A DNA stretch of 64,000 nucleotides from Auanema rhodensis (Eukaryota > Nematoda > Chromadorea > Rhabditida > Rhabditidae). Made by a program: the position numbers and the translations under genes. Every line of letters begins with the position of its first letter. The first letter of the stretch is position 1. The notes under the pieces are model-generated. The model had not been told where the DNA came from, did not search any database, and saw only the letters and a list, made by a program, of their open reading frames with translations. The stretch is from the NCBI GenBank assembly GCA_964057225.1, contig OZ059897.1, positions 4,154,001 through 4,218,000 on the forward strand, given 5' to 3'. Positions 22,185 through 35,224 of the stretch are shown in pieces.

Positions 22185-23291
22185 GCACCGAGTAATCAAC
22201 TGATATAGGTTCACACTTATATCCTCGATTTTCACCCTGAAGAATTAATTTTTTCGTTGAATAACATTGTCCATCGTCTTTGCCTTGAAAAAAGAAATCT
22301 AAAAACTCCTACTTTTTGTGAAATTATTTAGAAATTTTTCGGGAAAATTTTTGTCACAATGTTTTTGGAAGCAATGTTGAGTGTACATGGGAACTCAACA
22401 TACACTAATGCATTATTTTTCAAACGATCATAACTAATTTTTGTATGGAGCGTTTCTCAATGTAGTATAGTGCATTCGATGCGGATTTTTAAGCTGCGTT
22501 GATCTGTGTTATCAGATTTGCGCTAGCTCAAAAATGCACCGAGTAATCAACTGATATAGGTTCACACTTATATCCTCGATTTTCACCCTGAAGAATTAAT
22601 TTTTTCGTTGAATAACATTGTCCATCGTCTTTGCCTTGAAAAAAGAAATCTAAAAACTCCTACTTTTTGTGAAATTATTTAGAAATTTTTCGGGAAAATT
22701 TTTGTCACAATGTTTTTGGAAGCAATGTTGAGTGTACATGGGAACTCAGCATACACTAATGCATTATTTTTCAAACGATCATAACTAATTTTTGTATGGA
22801 GCGTTTCTCAATGTAGTATAGTGCATTCGATGCGGATTTTTAAGCTGCGTTGATCTGTGTTATCAGATTTGCGCTAGCTTAAAAATGCACCGAGTAATCA
22901 ACTGATATAGGTTCACACTTATATCCTCGATTTTCACCCTGAAGAATTAATTTTTTCGTTGAATAACGTTGTCCATCGTCTTTGCCTTGAAAAAAAAAAT
23001 CTAAAAACTCCTACTTTTTGTGAAATTATTTAGAAATTTTTCGGGAAAATTTTTGTCACAATGTTTTTGGAAGCAATGTTGAGTGTACATGGGAACTCAG
23101 CATACACTAATGCATTATTTTTCAAACGATCATAACTAATTTTTGTATAGAGCGTTTCTCAATGTAGTATAGTGCATTCGATGCGGATTTTTAAGCTGCG
23201 TCGATCTGTGTTATCAGATTTGAGTTAGCTTGAAAATGCACCGAGATATCAACTGATATATGTTCACACTTATATCCTCGATTTTCACCCT

Positions 23292-23993
23292 GAAGAATTA
23301 ATTTTTCCGTTGAATAACATTGTCCATCGTCTTTGCCTTGAAAAAAGAAATCTAAAAACTCCTACTTTTTGTGAAATTATTTAGAAATTTTTCGGGAAAA
23401 TTTTTGTCAAAATGTTTTTGGAAGCAATGTTGAGTGTACATGGGAACTCAGCATACACTAATGCATTATTTTTCAAACGATCATAACTAATTTTTGTATA
23501 GAACGTTTCTCAATGTAGTATAGTTCATTCGATGCGGATTTTTAAGCTGCGTCGATCTGTGTTATCAGATTTGAGTTAGCTTAAAAATGCACCGAGATAT
23601 CAACTGATATATGTTCACACTTATATCCTTGATTTTCACCCTGAAGAAATGATTTTTTCGTTAACAAACATTGTCCATCGTATTCGTCTTGAAAAAAGGA
23701 ATCTAAAAACATCTACTTTTTGTGAAATTATTTAGAAATTTTTCGGGAAAATTTTTGTCACAATGTTTTTGGAAGCAATGTTGAGTGTACATGGGAACTC
23801 AGCATACACTAATGCATTATTTTTCAAACGATCATAACTAATTTTTGTATAGAGCGTTTCTCAATGTAGTATAGTGCATTCGATGCGGATTTTTAAGCTG
23901 CGTCGATCTGTGTTATCAGATTTGAGTTAGCTTGAAAATGCACCGAGATATCAACTGATATATGTTCACACTTATATCCTCGATTTTCACCCT
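23292..23993 (+). repeat. k plus g-like dimer, 702 bp, copy 1
   Basis: Type k is marked by TTTTTCCGTTG in place of TTTTTTCGTTG, and by TATAGAACG, TAGTTCAT and TCCTTG. The dimer repeats at 23994-24695. The end of the g-like monomer (GAGTTAGCTTG) matches the end of monomer 22941, which suggests where the exchange took place. Confidence 0.87.
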
Positions 23994-24695
23994 GAAGAAT
24001 TAATTTTTCCGTTGAATAACATTGTCCATCGTCTTTGCCTTGAAAAAAGAAATCTAAAAACTCCTACTTTTTGTGAAATTATTTAGAAATTTTTCGGGAA
24101 AATTTTTGTCAAAATGTTTTTGGAAGCAATGTTGAGTGTACATGGGAACTCAGCATACACTAATGCATTATTTTTCAAACGATCATAACTAATTTTTGTA
24201 TAGAACGTTTCTCAATGTAGTATAGTTCATTCGATGCGAATTTTTAAGCTGCGTCGATCTGTGTTATCAGATTTGAGTTAGCTTAAAAATGCACCGAGAT
24301 ATCAACTGATATATGTTCACACTTATATCCTTGATTTTCACCCTGAAGAAATGATTTTTTCGTTAACAAACATTGTCCATCGTATTCGTCTTGAAAAAAG
24401 GAATCTAAAAACATCTACTTTTTGTGAAATTATTTAGAAATTTTTCGGGAAAATTTTTGTCACAATGTTTTTGGAAGCAATGTTGAGTGTACATGGGAAC
24501 TCAGCATACACTAATGCATTATTTTTCAAACGATCATAACTAATTTTTGTATAGAGCGTTTCTCAATGTAGTATAGTGCATTCGATGCGGATTTTTAAGC
24601 TGCGTCGATCTGTGTTATCAGATTTGCGCTAGCTTAAAAATGCACCGAGTAATCAACTGATATAGGTTCACACTTATATCCTCGATTTTCACCCT
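23994..24695 (+). repeat. k plus g-like dimer, 702 bp, copy 2
   Basis: Second copy of the dimer, with a private GATGCGAATTT change near 24239 and a GCGCTAGC ending in place of GAGTTAGC. Confidence 0.87.
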
Positions 24696-25748
24696 GAAGA
24701 ATTAATTTTTTCGTTGAATAACATTGTCCATCGTCTTTGCCTTGAAAAAAGAAATCTAAAAACTCCTACTTTTTGTGAAATTATTTAGAAATTTTTCGGG
24801 AAAATTTTTGTCACAATGTTTTTGGAAGCAATGTTGAGTGTACATGGGAACTCAACATACACTAATGCATTATTTTTCAAACGATCATAACTAATTTTTG
24901 TATGGAGCGTTTCTCAATGTAGTGTAGTGCATTCGATGCGGATTTTTAAGCTGCGTTGATCTGTGTTATCAGATTTGCGCTAGCTTAAAAATGCACCGAG
25001 TAATCAACTGATATAGGTTCACACTTATATCCTCGATTTTCACCCTGAAGAATTAATTTTTTCGTTGAATAACATTGTCCATCGTCTTTGCCTTGAAAAA
25101 AGAAATCTAAAAACTCCTACTTTTTGTGAAATTATTTAGAAATTTTTCGGGAAAATTTTTGTCAAAATGTTTTTGGAAGCAATGTTGAGTGTACATGGGA
25201 ACTCAGCATACACTAATGCATTATTTTTCAAACGATCATAACTAATTTTTGTATAGAACGTTTCTCAATGTAGTATAGTTCATTCGATGCGGATTTTTAA
25301 GCTGCGTCGATCTGTGTTATCAGATTTGAGTTAGCTTAAAAATGCACCGAGATATCAACTGATATATGTTCACACTTATATCCTTGATTTTCACCCTGAA
25401 GAAATGATTTTTTCGTTAACAAACATTGTCCATCGTATTCGTCTTGAAAAAAGGAATCTAAAAACATCTACTTTTTGTGAAATTATTTAGAAATTTTTCG
25501 GGAAAATTTTTGTCACAATGTTTTTGGAAGCAATGTTGAGTGTACATGGGAACTCAGCATACACTAATGCATTATTTTTCAAACGATCATAACTAATTTT
25601 TGTATGGAGCGTTTCTCAATGTAGTATAGTGCATTCGATGCGGATTTTTTAGCTGCGTTGATCTGTGTTATCAGATTTGCGCTAGCTTAAAAATGCACCG
25701 AGTAATCAACTGATATAGGTTCACACTTATATCCTCGATTTTCACCCT

Positions 25749-27854
25749 GAAGAATTAATTTTTTCGTTGAATAACATTGTCCATCGTCTTTGCCTTGAAA
25801 AAAGAAATCTAAAAACTCCTACTTTTTGTGAAATTATTTAGAAATTTTTCGGGAAAATTTTTGTCACAATGTTTTTGGAAGCAATGTTGAGTGTACATGG
25901 GAACTCAACATACACTAATGCATTATTTTTCAAACGATCATAACTAATTTTTGTATGGAGCGTTTCTCAATGTAGTATAGTGCATTCGATGCGGATTTTT
26001 AAGCTGCGTTGATCTGTGTTATCAGATTTGCGCTAGCTCAAAAATGCACCGAGTAATCAACTGATATAGGTTCACACTTATATCCTCGATTTTCACCCTG
26101 AAGAATTAATTTTTTCGTTGAATAACATTGTCCATCGTCTTTGCCTTGAAAAAAGAAATCTAAAAACTCCTACTTTTTGTGAAATTATTTAGAAATTTTT
26201 CGGGAAAATTTTTGTCACAATGTTTTTGGAAGCAATGTTGAGTGTACATGGGAACTCAGCATACACTAATGCATTATTTTTCAAACGATCATAACTAATT
26301 TTTGTATGGAGCGTTTCTCAATGTAGTATAGTGCATTCGATGCGGATTTTTAAGCTGCGTTGATCTGTGTTATCAGATTTGCGCTAGCTTAAAAATGCAC
26401 CGAGTAATCAACTGATATAGGTTCACACTTATATCCTCGATTTTCACCCTGAAGAATTAATTTTTTCGTTGAATAACGTTGTCCATCGTCTTTGCCTTGA
26501 AAAAAAAAATCTAAAAACTCCTACTTTTTGTGAAATTATTTAGAAATTTTTCGGGAAAATTTTTGTCACAATGTTTTTGGAAGCAATGTTGAGTGTACAT
26601 GGGAACTCAGCATACACTAATGCATTATTTTTCAAACGATCATAACTAATTTTTGTATAGAGCGTTTCTCAATGTAGTATAGTGCATTCGATGCGGATTT
26701 TTAAGCTGCGTCGATCTGTGTTATCAGATTTGAGTTAGCTTGAAAATGCACCGAGATATCAACTGATATATGTTCACACTTATATCCTCGATTTTCACCC
26801 TGAAGAATTAATTTTTCCGTTGAATAACATTGTCCATCGTCTTTGCCTTGAAAAAAGAAATCTAAAAACTCCTACTTTTTGTGAAATTATTTAGAAATTT
26901 TTCGGGAAAATTTTTGTCAAAATGTTTTTGGAAGCAATGTTGAGTGTACATGGGAACTCAGCATACACTAATGCATTATTTTTCAAACGATCATAACTAA
27001 TTTTTGTATAGAACGTTTCTCAATGTAGTATAGTTCATTCGATGCGGATTTTTAAGCTGCGTCGATCTGTGTTATCAGATTTGAGTTAGCTTAAAAATGC
27101 ACCGAGATATCAACTGATATATGTTCACACTTATATCCTTGATTTTCACCCTGAAGAAATGATTTTTTCGTTAACAAACATTGTCCATCGTATTCGTCTT
27201 GAAAAAAGGAATCTAAAAACATCTACTTTTTGTGAAATTATTTAGAAATTTTTCGGGAAAATTTTTGTCACAATGTTTTTGGAAGCAATGTTGAGTGTAC
27301 ATGGGAACTCAGCATACACTAATGCATTATTTTTCAAACGATCATAACTAATTTTTGTATAGAGCGTTTCTCAATGTAGTATAGTGCATTCGATGCGGAT
27401 TTTTAAGCTGCGTCGATCTGTGTTATCAGATTTGCGCTAGCTTAAAAATGCACCGAGTAATCAACTGATATAGGTTCACACTTATATCCTCGATTTTCAC
27501 CCTGAAGAATTAATTTTTTCGTTGAATAACATTGTCCATCGTCTTTGCCTTGAAAAAAGAAATCTAAAAACTCCTACTTTTTGTGAAATTATTTAGAAAT
27601 TTTTCGGGAAAATTTTTGTCACAATGTTTTTGGAAGCAATGTTGAGTGTACATGGGAACTCAACATACACTAATGCATTATTTTTCAAACGATCATAACT
27701 AATTTTTGTATGGAGCGTTTCTCAATGTAGTGTAGTGCATTCGATGCGGATTTTTAAGCTGCGTTGATCTGTGTTATCAGATTTGCGCTAGCTTAAAAAT
27801 GCACCGAGTAATCAACTGATATAGGTTCACACTTATATCCTCGATTTTCACCCT
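25749..27854 (+). repeat. Middle-family segmental duplication, copy 2
   Basis: Monomer order i, i2, j, k, g-like, i repeats copy 1 without the second k plus g-like dimer. Markers fall at 26037, 26474, 26812 and 27729. The limits are set by flanking monomers that stop matching. Confidence 0.85.
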
Positions 27855-28151
27855 GAAGAATTAATTTTTTCGTTGAATAACATTGTCCATCGTCTTTGCC
27901 TTGAAAAAAGAAATCTAAAAACTCCTACTTTTTGTGAAATTATTTAGAAATTTTTCGGGAAAATTTTTGTCACAATGTTTTTGGAAGCAATGTTGAGTGT
28001 ACATGGGAACTCAGCATACACTAATGCATTATTTTTCAAACGATCATAACTAATTTTTGTATGGAGCGTTTCTCAATGTAGTATAGTGCATTCGATGCGG
28101 ATTTTTAAGCTGCGTTGATCTGTGTTATCAGATTTGCGCTAGCTTAAAAAT

Positions 28152-28153
28152 GA
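28152..28153 (+). other. Single-base deletion in monomer (ATGACCGAG)
   Basis: The usual ATGCACCGAG reads ATGACCGAG here, one C lost, which shortens monomer 27855 to 350 bp. It is the only phase shift between 2232 and 33119 (88 monomers). Confidence 0.92.
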
Positions 28154-28906
28154 CCGAGTAATCAACTGATATAGGTTCACACTTATATCCTCGATTTTCA
28201 CCCTGAAGAATTAATTTTTTCGTTGAATAACATTGTCCATCGTCTTTGCCTTGAAAAAAGAAATCTAAAAACTCCTACTTTTTGTGAAATTATTTAGAAA
28301 TTTTTCGGGAAAATTTTTGTCACAATGTTTTTGGAAGCAATGTTGAGTGTACATGGGAACTCAGCATACACTAATGCATTATTTTTCAAACGATCATAAC
28401 TAATTTTTGTATGGAGCGTTTCTCAATGTAGTATAGTGCATTCGATGCGGATTTTTAAGCTGCGTTGATCTGTGTTATCAGATTTGCGCTAGCTTAAAAA
28501 TGCACCGAGTAATCAACTGATATAGGTTCACACTTATATCCTCGATTTTCACCCTGAAGAATTAATTTTTTCGTTAACAAACATTGTCCATCGTATTCGT
28601 CTTGAAAAAAGAAATCTAAAAACTCCTACTTTTTGTGAAATTATTTAGAAATTTTTCGGGAAAATTTTTGTCAAAATGTTTTTGGAAGCAATGTTGAGTG
28701 TACATGGGAACTCAGCATACACTAATGCATTATTTTTCAAACGATCATAACTAATTTTTGTATAGAGCGTTTCTCAATGTAGTATAGTTCATTCGATGCG
28801 GATTTTTAAGCTGCGTCGATCTGTGTTATCAGATTTGAGTTAGCTTAAAAATGCACCGAGATATCAACTGATATATGTTCACACTTATATCCTCGATTTT
28901 CACCCT

Positions 28907-30661
28907 GAAGAAATGATTTTTTCGTTAACAAACATTGTCCATCGTGTTCGTCTTGAAAAAAGGAATCTAAAAACATCTACTTTTTGTGAAATTATTTAGA
29001 AATTTTTCGGGAAAATTTTTGTCAAAATGTTTTTGGAAGCAATGTTGAGTGTACATGGGAACTCAACATACACTAATGCATTATTTTTCAAACGATCATA
29101 ACTAATTTTTGTATAGAGCGTTTCTCAATGTAGTATAGTGCATTCGATGCGGATTTTTAAGCTGCGTCGATCTGTGTTATCAGATTTGCGCTAGCTTAAA
29201 AATGCACCGAGTAATCAACTGATATAGGTTCACACTTATATCCTCGATTTTCACCCTGAAGAATTAATTTTTTCGTTGAATAACATTGTCCATCGTCTTT
29301 GCCTTGAAAAAAGAAATCTAAAAACTCCTACTTTTTGTGAAATTATTTAGAAATTTTTCGGGAAAATTTTTGTCACAATGTTTTTGGAAGCAATGTTGAG
29401 TGTACATGGGAACTCAACATACACTAATGCATTATTTTTCAAACGATCATAACTAATTTTTGTATGGAGCGTTTCTCAATGTAGTATAGTGCATTCGATG
29501 CGGATTTTTAAGCTGCGTTGATCTGTGTTATCAGATTTGCGCTAGCTTAAAAATGCACCGAGTAATCAACTGATATAGGTTCACACTTATATCCTCGATT
29601 TTCACCCTGAAGAATTAATTTTTTCGTTGAATAACATTGTCCATCGTCTTTGCCTTGAAAAAAGAAATCTAAAAACTCCTACTTTTTGTGAAATTATTTA
29701 GAAATTTTTCGGGAAAATTTTTGTCACAATGTTTTTGGAAGCAATGTTGAGTGTACATGGGAACTCAGCATACACTAATGCATTATTTTTCAAACGATCA
29801 TAACTAATTTTTGTATGGAGCGTTTCTCAATGTAGTATAGTGCATTCGATGCGGATTTTTAAGCTGCGTTGATCTGTGTTATCAGATTTGCGCTAGCTTA
29901 AAAATGCACCGAGTAATCAACTGATATAGGTTCACACTTATATCCTCGATTTTCACCCTGAAGAATTAATTTTTTCGTTGAATAACGTTGTCCATCGTCT
30001 TTGCCTTGAAAAAAAAAATCTAAAAACTCCTACTTTTTGTGAAATTATTTAGAAATTTTTCGGGAAAATTTTTGTCACAATGTTTTTGGAAGCAATGTTG
30101 AGTGTACATGGGAACTCAGCATACACTAATGCATTATTTTTCAAACGATCATAACTAATTTTTGTATAGAGCGTTTCTTAATGTAGTATAGTGCATTCGA
30201 TGCGGATTTTTAAGCTGCGTCGATCTGTGTTATCAGATTTGAGTTAGCTTGAAAATGCACCGAGATATCAACTGATATATGTTCACACTTATATCCTCGA
30301 TTTTCACACTGAAGAATTAATTTTTTCGTTGAATAACATTGTCCATCGTCTTTGCCTTGAAAAAAGAAATCTAAAAACTCCTACTTTTTGTGAAATTATT
30401 TAGAAATTTTTCGGGAAAATTTTTGTCAAAATGTTTTTGGAAGCAATGTTGAGTGTACATGGGAACTCAGCATACACTAATGCATTATTTTTCAAACGAT
30501 CATAACTAATTTTTGTATAGAGCGTTTCTCAATGTAGTATAGTTCATTCGATGCGGATTTTTAAGCTGCGTCGATCTGTGTTATCAGATTTGAGTTAGCT
30601 TAAAAATGCACCGAGATATCAACTGATATATGTTCACACTTATATCCTCGATTTTCACCCT
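28907..30661 (+). repeat. Five-monomer middle HOR, 1,755 bp
   Basis: The rare CGTGTTCGTC variant at 28943 recurs at 30698, five monomers later. Order: g-like, i, i2, j (AACGTTG with a ten-A run at 29960), k-like. Private changes are TTTCTTAATG near 30179 and CACACTGAAG at 30307. The next unit starts at 30662 but diverges after two monomers. Confidence 0.83.
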
Positions 30662-31363
30662 GAAGAAATGATTTTTTCGTTAACAAACATTGTCCATCGT
30701 GTTCGTCTTGAAAAAAGGAATCTAAAAACATCTACTTTTTGTGAAATTATTTAGAAATTTTTCGGGAAAATTTTTGTCAAAATGTTTTTGGAAGCAATGT
30801 TGAGTGTACATGGGAACTCAACATACACTAATGCATTATTTTTCAAACGATCATAACTAATTTTTGTATAGAGCGTTTCTCAATGTAGTATAGTGCATTC
30901 GATGCGGATTTTTAAGCTGCGTCGATCTGTGTTATCAGATTTGCGCTAGCTTAAAAATGCACCGAGTAATCAACTGATATAGGTTCACACTTATATCCTC
31001 GATTTTCACCCTGAAGAATTAATTTTTTCGTTGAATAACATTGTCCATCGTCTTTGCCTTGAAAAAATAAATCTAAAAACTCCTACTTTTTGTGAAATTA
31101 TTTAGAAATTTTTCGGGAAAATTTTTGTCACAATGTTTTTGGAAGCAATGTTGAGTGTACATGGGAACTCAGCATACACTAATGCATTATTTTTCAAACG
31201 ATCATAACTAATTTTTGTATGGAGCGTTTCTCAATGTAGTATAGTGCATTCGATGCGGATTTTTAAGCTGCGTTGATCTGTGTTATCAGATTTGCGCTAG
31301 CTTAAAAATGCACCGAGTAATCAACTGATATAGGTTCACACTTATATCCTCGATTTTCACCCT

Positions 31364-34300
31364 GAAGAATTAATTTTTTCGTTGAATAACATTGTCCATC
31401 GTCTTTGCCTTGAAAAAAGAAATCTAAAAACTCCTACTTTTCGTGAAATTATTTAGAAATTTTTCGGGAAAATTTTTGTCACAATGTTTTTGGAAGCAAT
31501 GTTGAGTGTACATGGGAACTCAGCATACACTAATGCATTATTTTTCAAACGATCATAACTAATTTTTGTATAGAGCGTTTCTCAATGTAGTATAGTGCAT
31601 TCGATGCGGATTTTTAAGCTGCGTCGATCTGTGTTATCAGATTTGAGTTAGCTTGAAAATGCACCGAGATATCAACTGATATATGTTCACACTTATATCC
31701 TCGATTTTCACCCTGAAGAATTAATTTTTTCGTTGAATAACATTGTCCATCGTCTTTGCCTTGAAAAAAGGAATCTAAAAACATCTACTTTTTGTGAAAT
31801 TATTTAGAAATTTTTCGGGAAAATTTTTGTCACAATGTTTTTGGAAGCAATGTTGAGTGTACATGGGAACTCAGCATACACTAATGCATTATTTTTCAAA
31901 CGATCATAACTAATTTTTGTATAGAGCGTTTCTCAATGTAGTATAGTGCATTCGATGCGGATTTTTAAGCTGCGTCGATCTGTGTTATCAGATTTGAGTT
32001 AGCTTGAAAATGCACCGAGATATCAACTGATATATGTTCACACTTATATCCTCGATTTTCACCCTGAAGAAATGATTTTTTCGTTGAAAAACATTGTCCA
32101 TCGTATTCGTCTTGAGAAAAGGAATCTAAAAACATCTACTTTTTGTGAAATTATTTAGAAATTTTTCGGGAAAATTTTTGTCACAATGTTTTTGGAAGCA
32201 ATGTTGAGTGTACATGGGAACTCAGCATACACTAATGCATTATTTTTCAAACGATCATAACTAATTTTTGTATAGAGCGTTTCTCAATGTAGTATAGTGC
32301 ATTCGATGCGGATTTTTAAGCTGCGTCGATCTGTGTTATCAGATTTGAGTTAGCTTAAAAATGCACCGAGTAATCAACTGATATAGGTTCACACTTATAT
32401 CCTCGATTTTCACCCTGAAGAATTAATTTTTTCGTTGAATAACATTGTCCATCATCTTTGCCTTGAAAAAAGAAATCTAAAAACTCCTACTTTTTGTGAA
32501 ATTATTCAGAAAATTTTCGGGAAAATTTTTGTCAAAATGTTTTTGGAAGCAATGTTGAGTGTACATGGGAACTCAACATACACTAATGCATTATTTTTCA
32601 AACGATCATAACTAATTTTTGTATGGAGCGTTTCTCAATGTAGTATAGTGCATTCGATGCGGATTTTTAAGCTGCGTTGATCTGTGTTATCAGATTTGCG
32701 CTAGCTTAAAAATGCACCGAGTAATCAACTGATATAGGTTCACACTTATATCCTCGATTTTCACCCTGAAGAATTAATTTTTTCGTTGAATAACATTGTC
32801 CATCGTCTTTGCCTTGAAAAAAGAAATCTAAAAACTCCTACTTTTCGTGAAATTATTTAGAAATTTTTCGGGAAAATTTTTGTCACAATGTTTTTGGAAG
32901 CAATGTTGAGTGTACATGGGAACTCAGCATACACTAATGCATTATTTTTCAAACGATCATAACTAATTTTTGTATAGAGCGTTTCTCAATGTAGTATAGT
33001 GCATTCGATGCGGATTTTTAAGCTGCGTCGATCTGTGTTATCAGATTTGAGTTAGCTTGAAAATGCACCGAGATATCAACTGATATATGTTCACACTTAT
33101 ATCCTCGATTTTCACCCTGAAGAAATGATTTTTTCGTTGAAAAACATTGTCCATCGTATTCGTCTTGAAAAAAGAAATCTAAAAACATCTACTTTTTGTG
33201 AAATTATTCAGAAATTTTTCGGGAAAATTTTTGTCACAATGTTTTTGGAAGCAATGTTGAGTGTACATGGGAACTCAGCATACACTAATGCATTATTTTT
33301 CAAACGATCATAACTAATTTTTGTATGGAGCGTTTTTCAATGTAGTATAGTGCATTCGATGCGGATTTTTAAGCTGCGTTGATCTGTGTTATCAGATTTG
33401 CGCTAGCTTAAAAATGCACCGAGTAATCAACTGATATAGGTTCACACTTATATCCTCGATTTTCACCCTGAAGAATTAATTTTTTCGTTGAATAACATTG
33501 TCCATCGTCTTTGCCTTGAAAAAAAAAATCTAAAAACTCCTACTTTTTGTGAAATTATTTAGAAATTTTTCGGGAAAATTTTTGTCACAATGTTTTTGGA
33601 AGCAATGTTGAGTGTACATGGGAACTCAGCATACACTAATGCATTATTTTTCAAACGATCATAACTAATTTTTGTATGGAGCGTTTTTCAATGTAGTATA
33701 GTGCATTCGATGCGGATTTTTAAGCTGCGTTGATCTGTGTTATCAGATTTGCGCTAGCTTAAAAATGCACCGAGATATCAACTGATATATGTTCACACTT
33801 ATATCCTCGATTTTCACCCTGAAGAAATGATTTTTTCGTTGAAAAACATTGTCCATCGTATTCGTCTTGAAAAAAAGAATCTAAAAACATCTACTTTTTG
33901 TGAAATTATTCAGAAAATTTTCGGGAAAATTTTTGTCAAAATGTTTTTGGAAGCAATGTTGAGTGTACATGGGAACTCAACATACACTAATGCATTATTT
34001 TTCAAACGATCATAACTAATTTTTGTATGGAGCGTTTCTCAATGTAGTATAGTGCATTCGATGCGGATTTTTAAGCTGCGTTGATCTGTGTTATCAGATT
34101 TGCGCTAGCTTAAAAATGCACCGAGTAATCAACTGATATAGGTTCACACTTATATCCTCGATTTTCACCCTGAAGAATTAATTTTTTCGTTGAATAACAT
34201 TGTCCATCATCTTTGCCTTGAAAAAAGAAATCTAAAAACTCCTACTTTTTGTGAAATTATTTAGAAATTTTTCGGGAAAATTTTTGTCACAATGTTTTTG

Positions 34301-35224
34301 GAAGCAATGTTGAGTGTACATGGGAACTCAGCATACACTAATGCATTATTTTTCAAACGATCATAACTAATTTTTGTATGGAGCGTTTCTCAATGTAGTA
34401 TAGTGCATTCGATGCGGATTTTTAAGCTGCGTTGATCTGTGTTATCAGATTCGCGCTAGCTTAAAAATGCACCGAGTAATCAACTGATATAGGTTCTCAC
34501 TTATATCCTCGATTTTCACCCTGAAGAATTAATTTTTTCGTTGAATAACATTGTCCATCGTCTTTGCCTTGAAAAAAGAAATCTAAAAACTCCTACTTTT
34601 CGTGAAATTATTTAGAAATTTTTCGGGAAAATTTTTGTCACAATGTTTTTGGAAGCAATGTTGAGTGTACATGGGAACTCAGCATACACTAATGCATTAT
34701 TTTTCAAACGATCATAACTAATTTTTGTATAGAGCGTTTCTCAATGTAGTATAGTGCATTCGATGCGGATTTTTAAGCTGCGTCGATCTGTGTTATCAGA
34801 TTTGAGTTAGCTTGAAAATGCACCGAGATATCAACTGATATATGTTCACACTTATATCCTCGATTTTCACCCTGAAGAAATGATTTTTTCGTTGAAAAAC
34901 ATTGTCCATCGTATTCGTCTTGAAAAAAGAAATCTAAAAACATCTACTTTTTGTGAAATTATTTAGAAATTTTTCGGGAAAATTTTTGTCACAATGTTTT
35001 TGGAAGCAATGTTGAGTGTACATGGGAACTCAGCATACACTAATGCATTATTTTTCAAACGATCATAACTAATTTTTGTATAGAGCGTTTCTCAATGTAG
35101 TATAGTGCATTCGATGCGGATTTTTAAGCTGCGTCGATCTGTGTTATCAGATTTGAGTTAGCTTAAAAATGCACCGAGATATCAACTGATATATGTTCAC
35201 ACTTATATCCTCGATTTTCACCCT
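31364..35224 (+). repeat. Transition from middle to right-arm family
   Basis: Right-arm markers appear first here: TTTTCGTG (31364, 32768, 34523), ATTCAG with AAAATTTTC (32417, 33821), CATCATC (32417, 34172), GAGCGTTTTTCAATG (33119, 33470), and the ATGA-GAAAAAC-ATTCGTC start (32066, 33119, 33821, 34874). Their order is irregular until 35225. The markers that later define M5, M6, M7, P and K are all already present, so this looks like the source or the worn edge of the right-arm HOR. Confidence 0.8.
33914..33933. other. Perfect AT-rich dyad around TTCGGG in a K monomer
   Basis: AAAATTTTC and GAAAATTTT flank a GG spacer and are perfect 9-bp complements. Most monomers read AAATTTTTC, which leaves one mismatch. 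The T-to-A change that perfects the dyad is seen at 21290, 32514, 33914, 40583, 41285, 59537, 61292, 63045 and 63747. Confidence 0.75.

Larger units (their letters stand above)
21888..22238 (+). repeat. Representative 351-bp monomer (type i)
   Basis: This copy serves as a reference. Landmarks in order: GAAGAATTAAT start; TTCGTTGAATAAC; CGTCTTTGCC; a run of A with one G; CTCCTACTTTTTG; an AT-rich dyad around TTCGGG (21981-22000); CACAATG; a TGTACA site (22031-22036); the 10-bp palindrome TAATGCATTA (22055-22064); TATGGAGCG; a 51-nt dyad (22134-22184) holding a GCTAGC site; GTAATCAACTGATATAGG; and CCTCGATTTTCACCCT at the end. The monomer does not split into two similar halves, so it is not an obvious ancient dimer. 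Its length is near two nucleosome repeats, which is common for satellites; that link is general knowledge only. Confidence 0.95.
21537..22940 (+). repeat. Homogeneous run of type i monomers
   Basis: Four successive monomers (21537, 21888, 22239, 22590) are almost identical: TTAATT, CTTTGCC, CTCCTAC, TATGG, GTTGAT, GCGCTAGC, GTAATC, GATATAGG. The differences I found are AACAT versus AGCAT (22590) and GCTCA versus GCTTA (22529). This is the closest the window comes to a plain single-monomer array. Confidence 0.92.
22239..25046 (+). repeat. Middle-family segmental duplication, copy 1
   Basis: Rare markers are GCTCAAAAATG (22527), AACGTTG with an unbroken A run (22964), TTTTTCCGTT (23302) and AGTGTAGTG (24921). 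Those left of 23302 recur 3,510 bp on; those after about 24003 recur 2,808 bp on. The 702-bp difference is an extra dimer present only in this copy. Confidence 0.85.

Noticed and set aside
21888-22238. Monomer as an ancient dimer of two 175-bp halves
   Set aside because: The two halves share only short AATTTTTGT words at unequal spacing, with no sustained similarity.
31060-31075. AATAAA polyadenylation signal at a variant A run
   Set aside because: It is a single substitution (AAAAAATAAAT) in one monomer with no transcription unit around it.
33125-33313. A recurrent 62-residue reading frame (also at 766, 1887, 33827, 35231 and many M1/K monomers)
   Set aside because: It is the same stretch of monomer in each case and is open only where ATGA and CAG replace TTAA and TAG. 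It ends at the TAA of ATAACTAA in every copy. The sequence is low in complexity, lacks a recognisable domain, and shows no synonymous bias that I can see. The 351-bp period is a multiple of three, so frames repeat by arithmetic.
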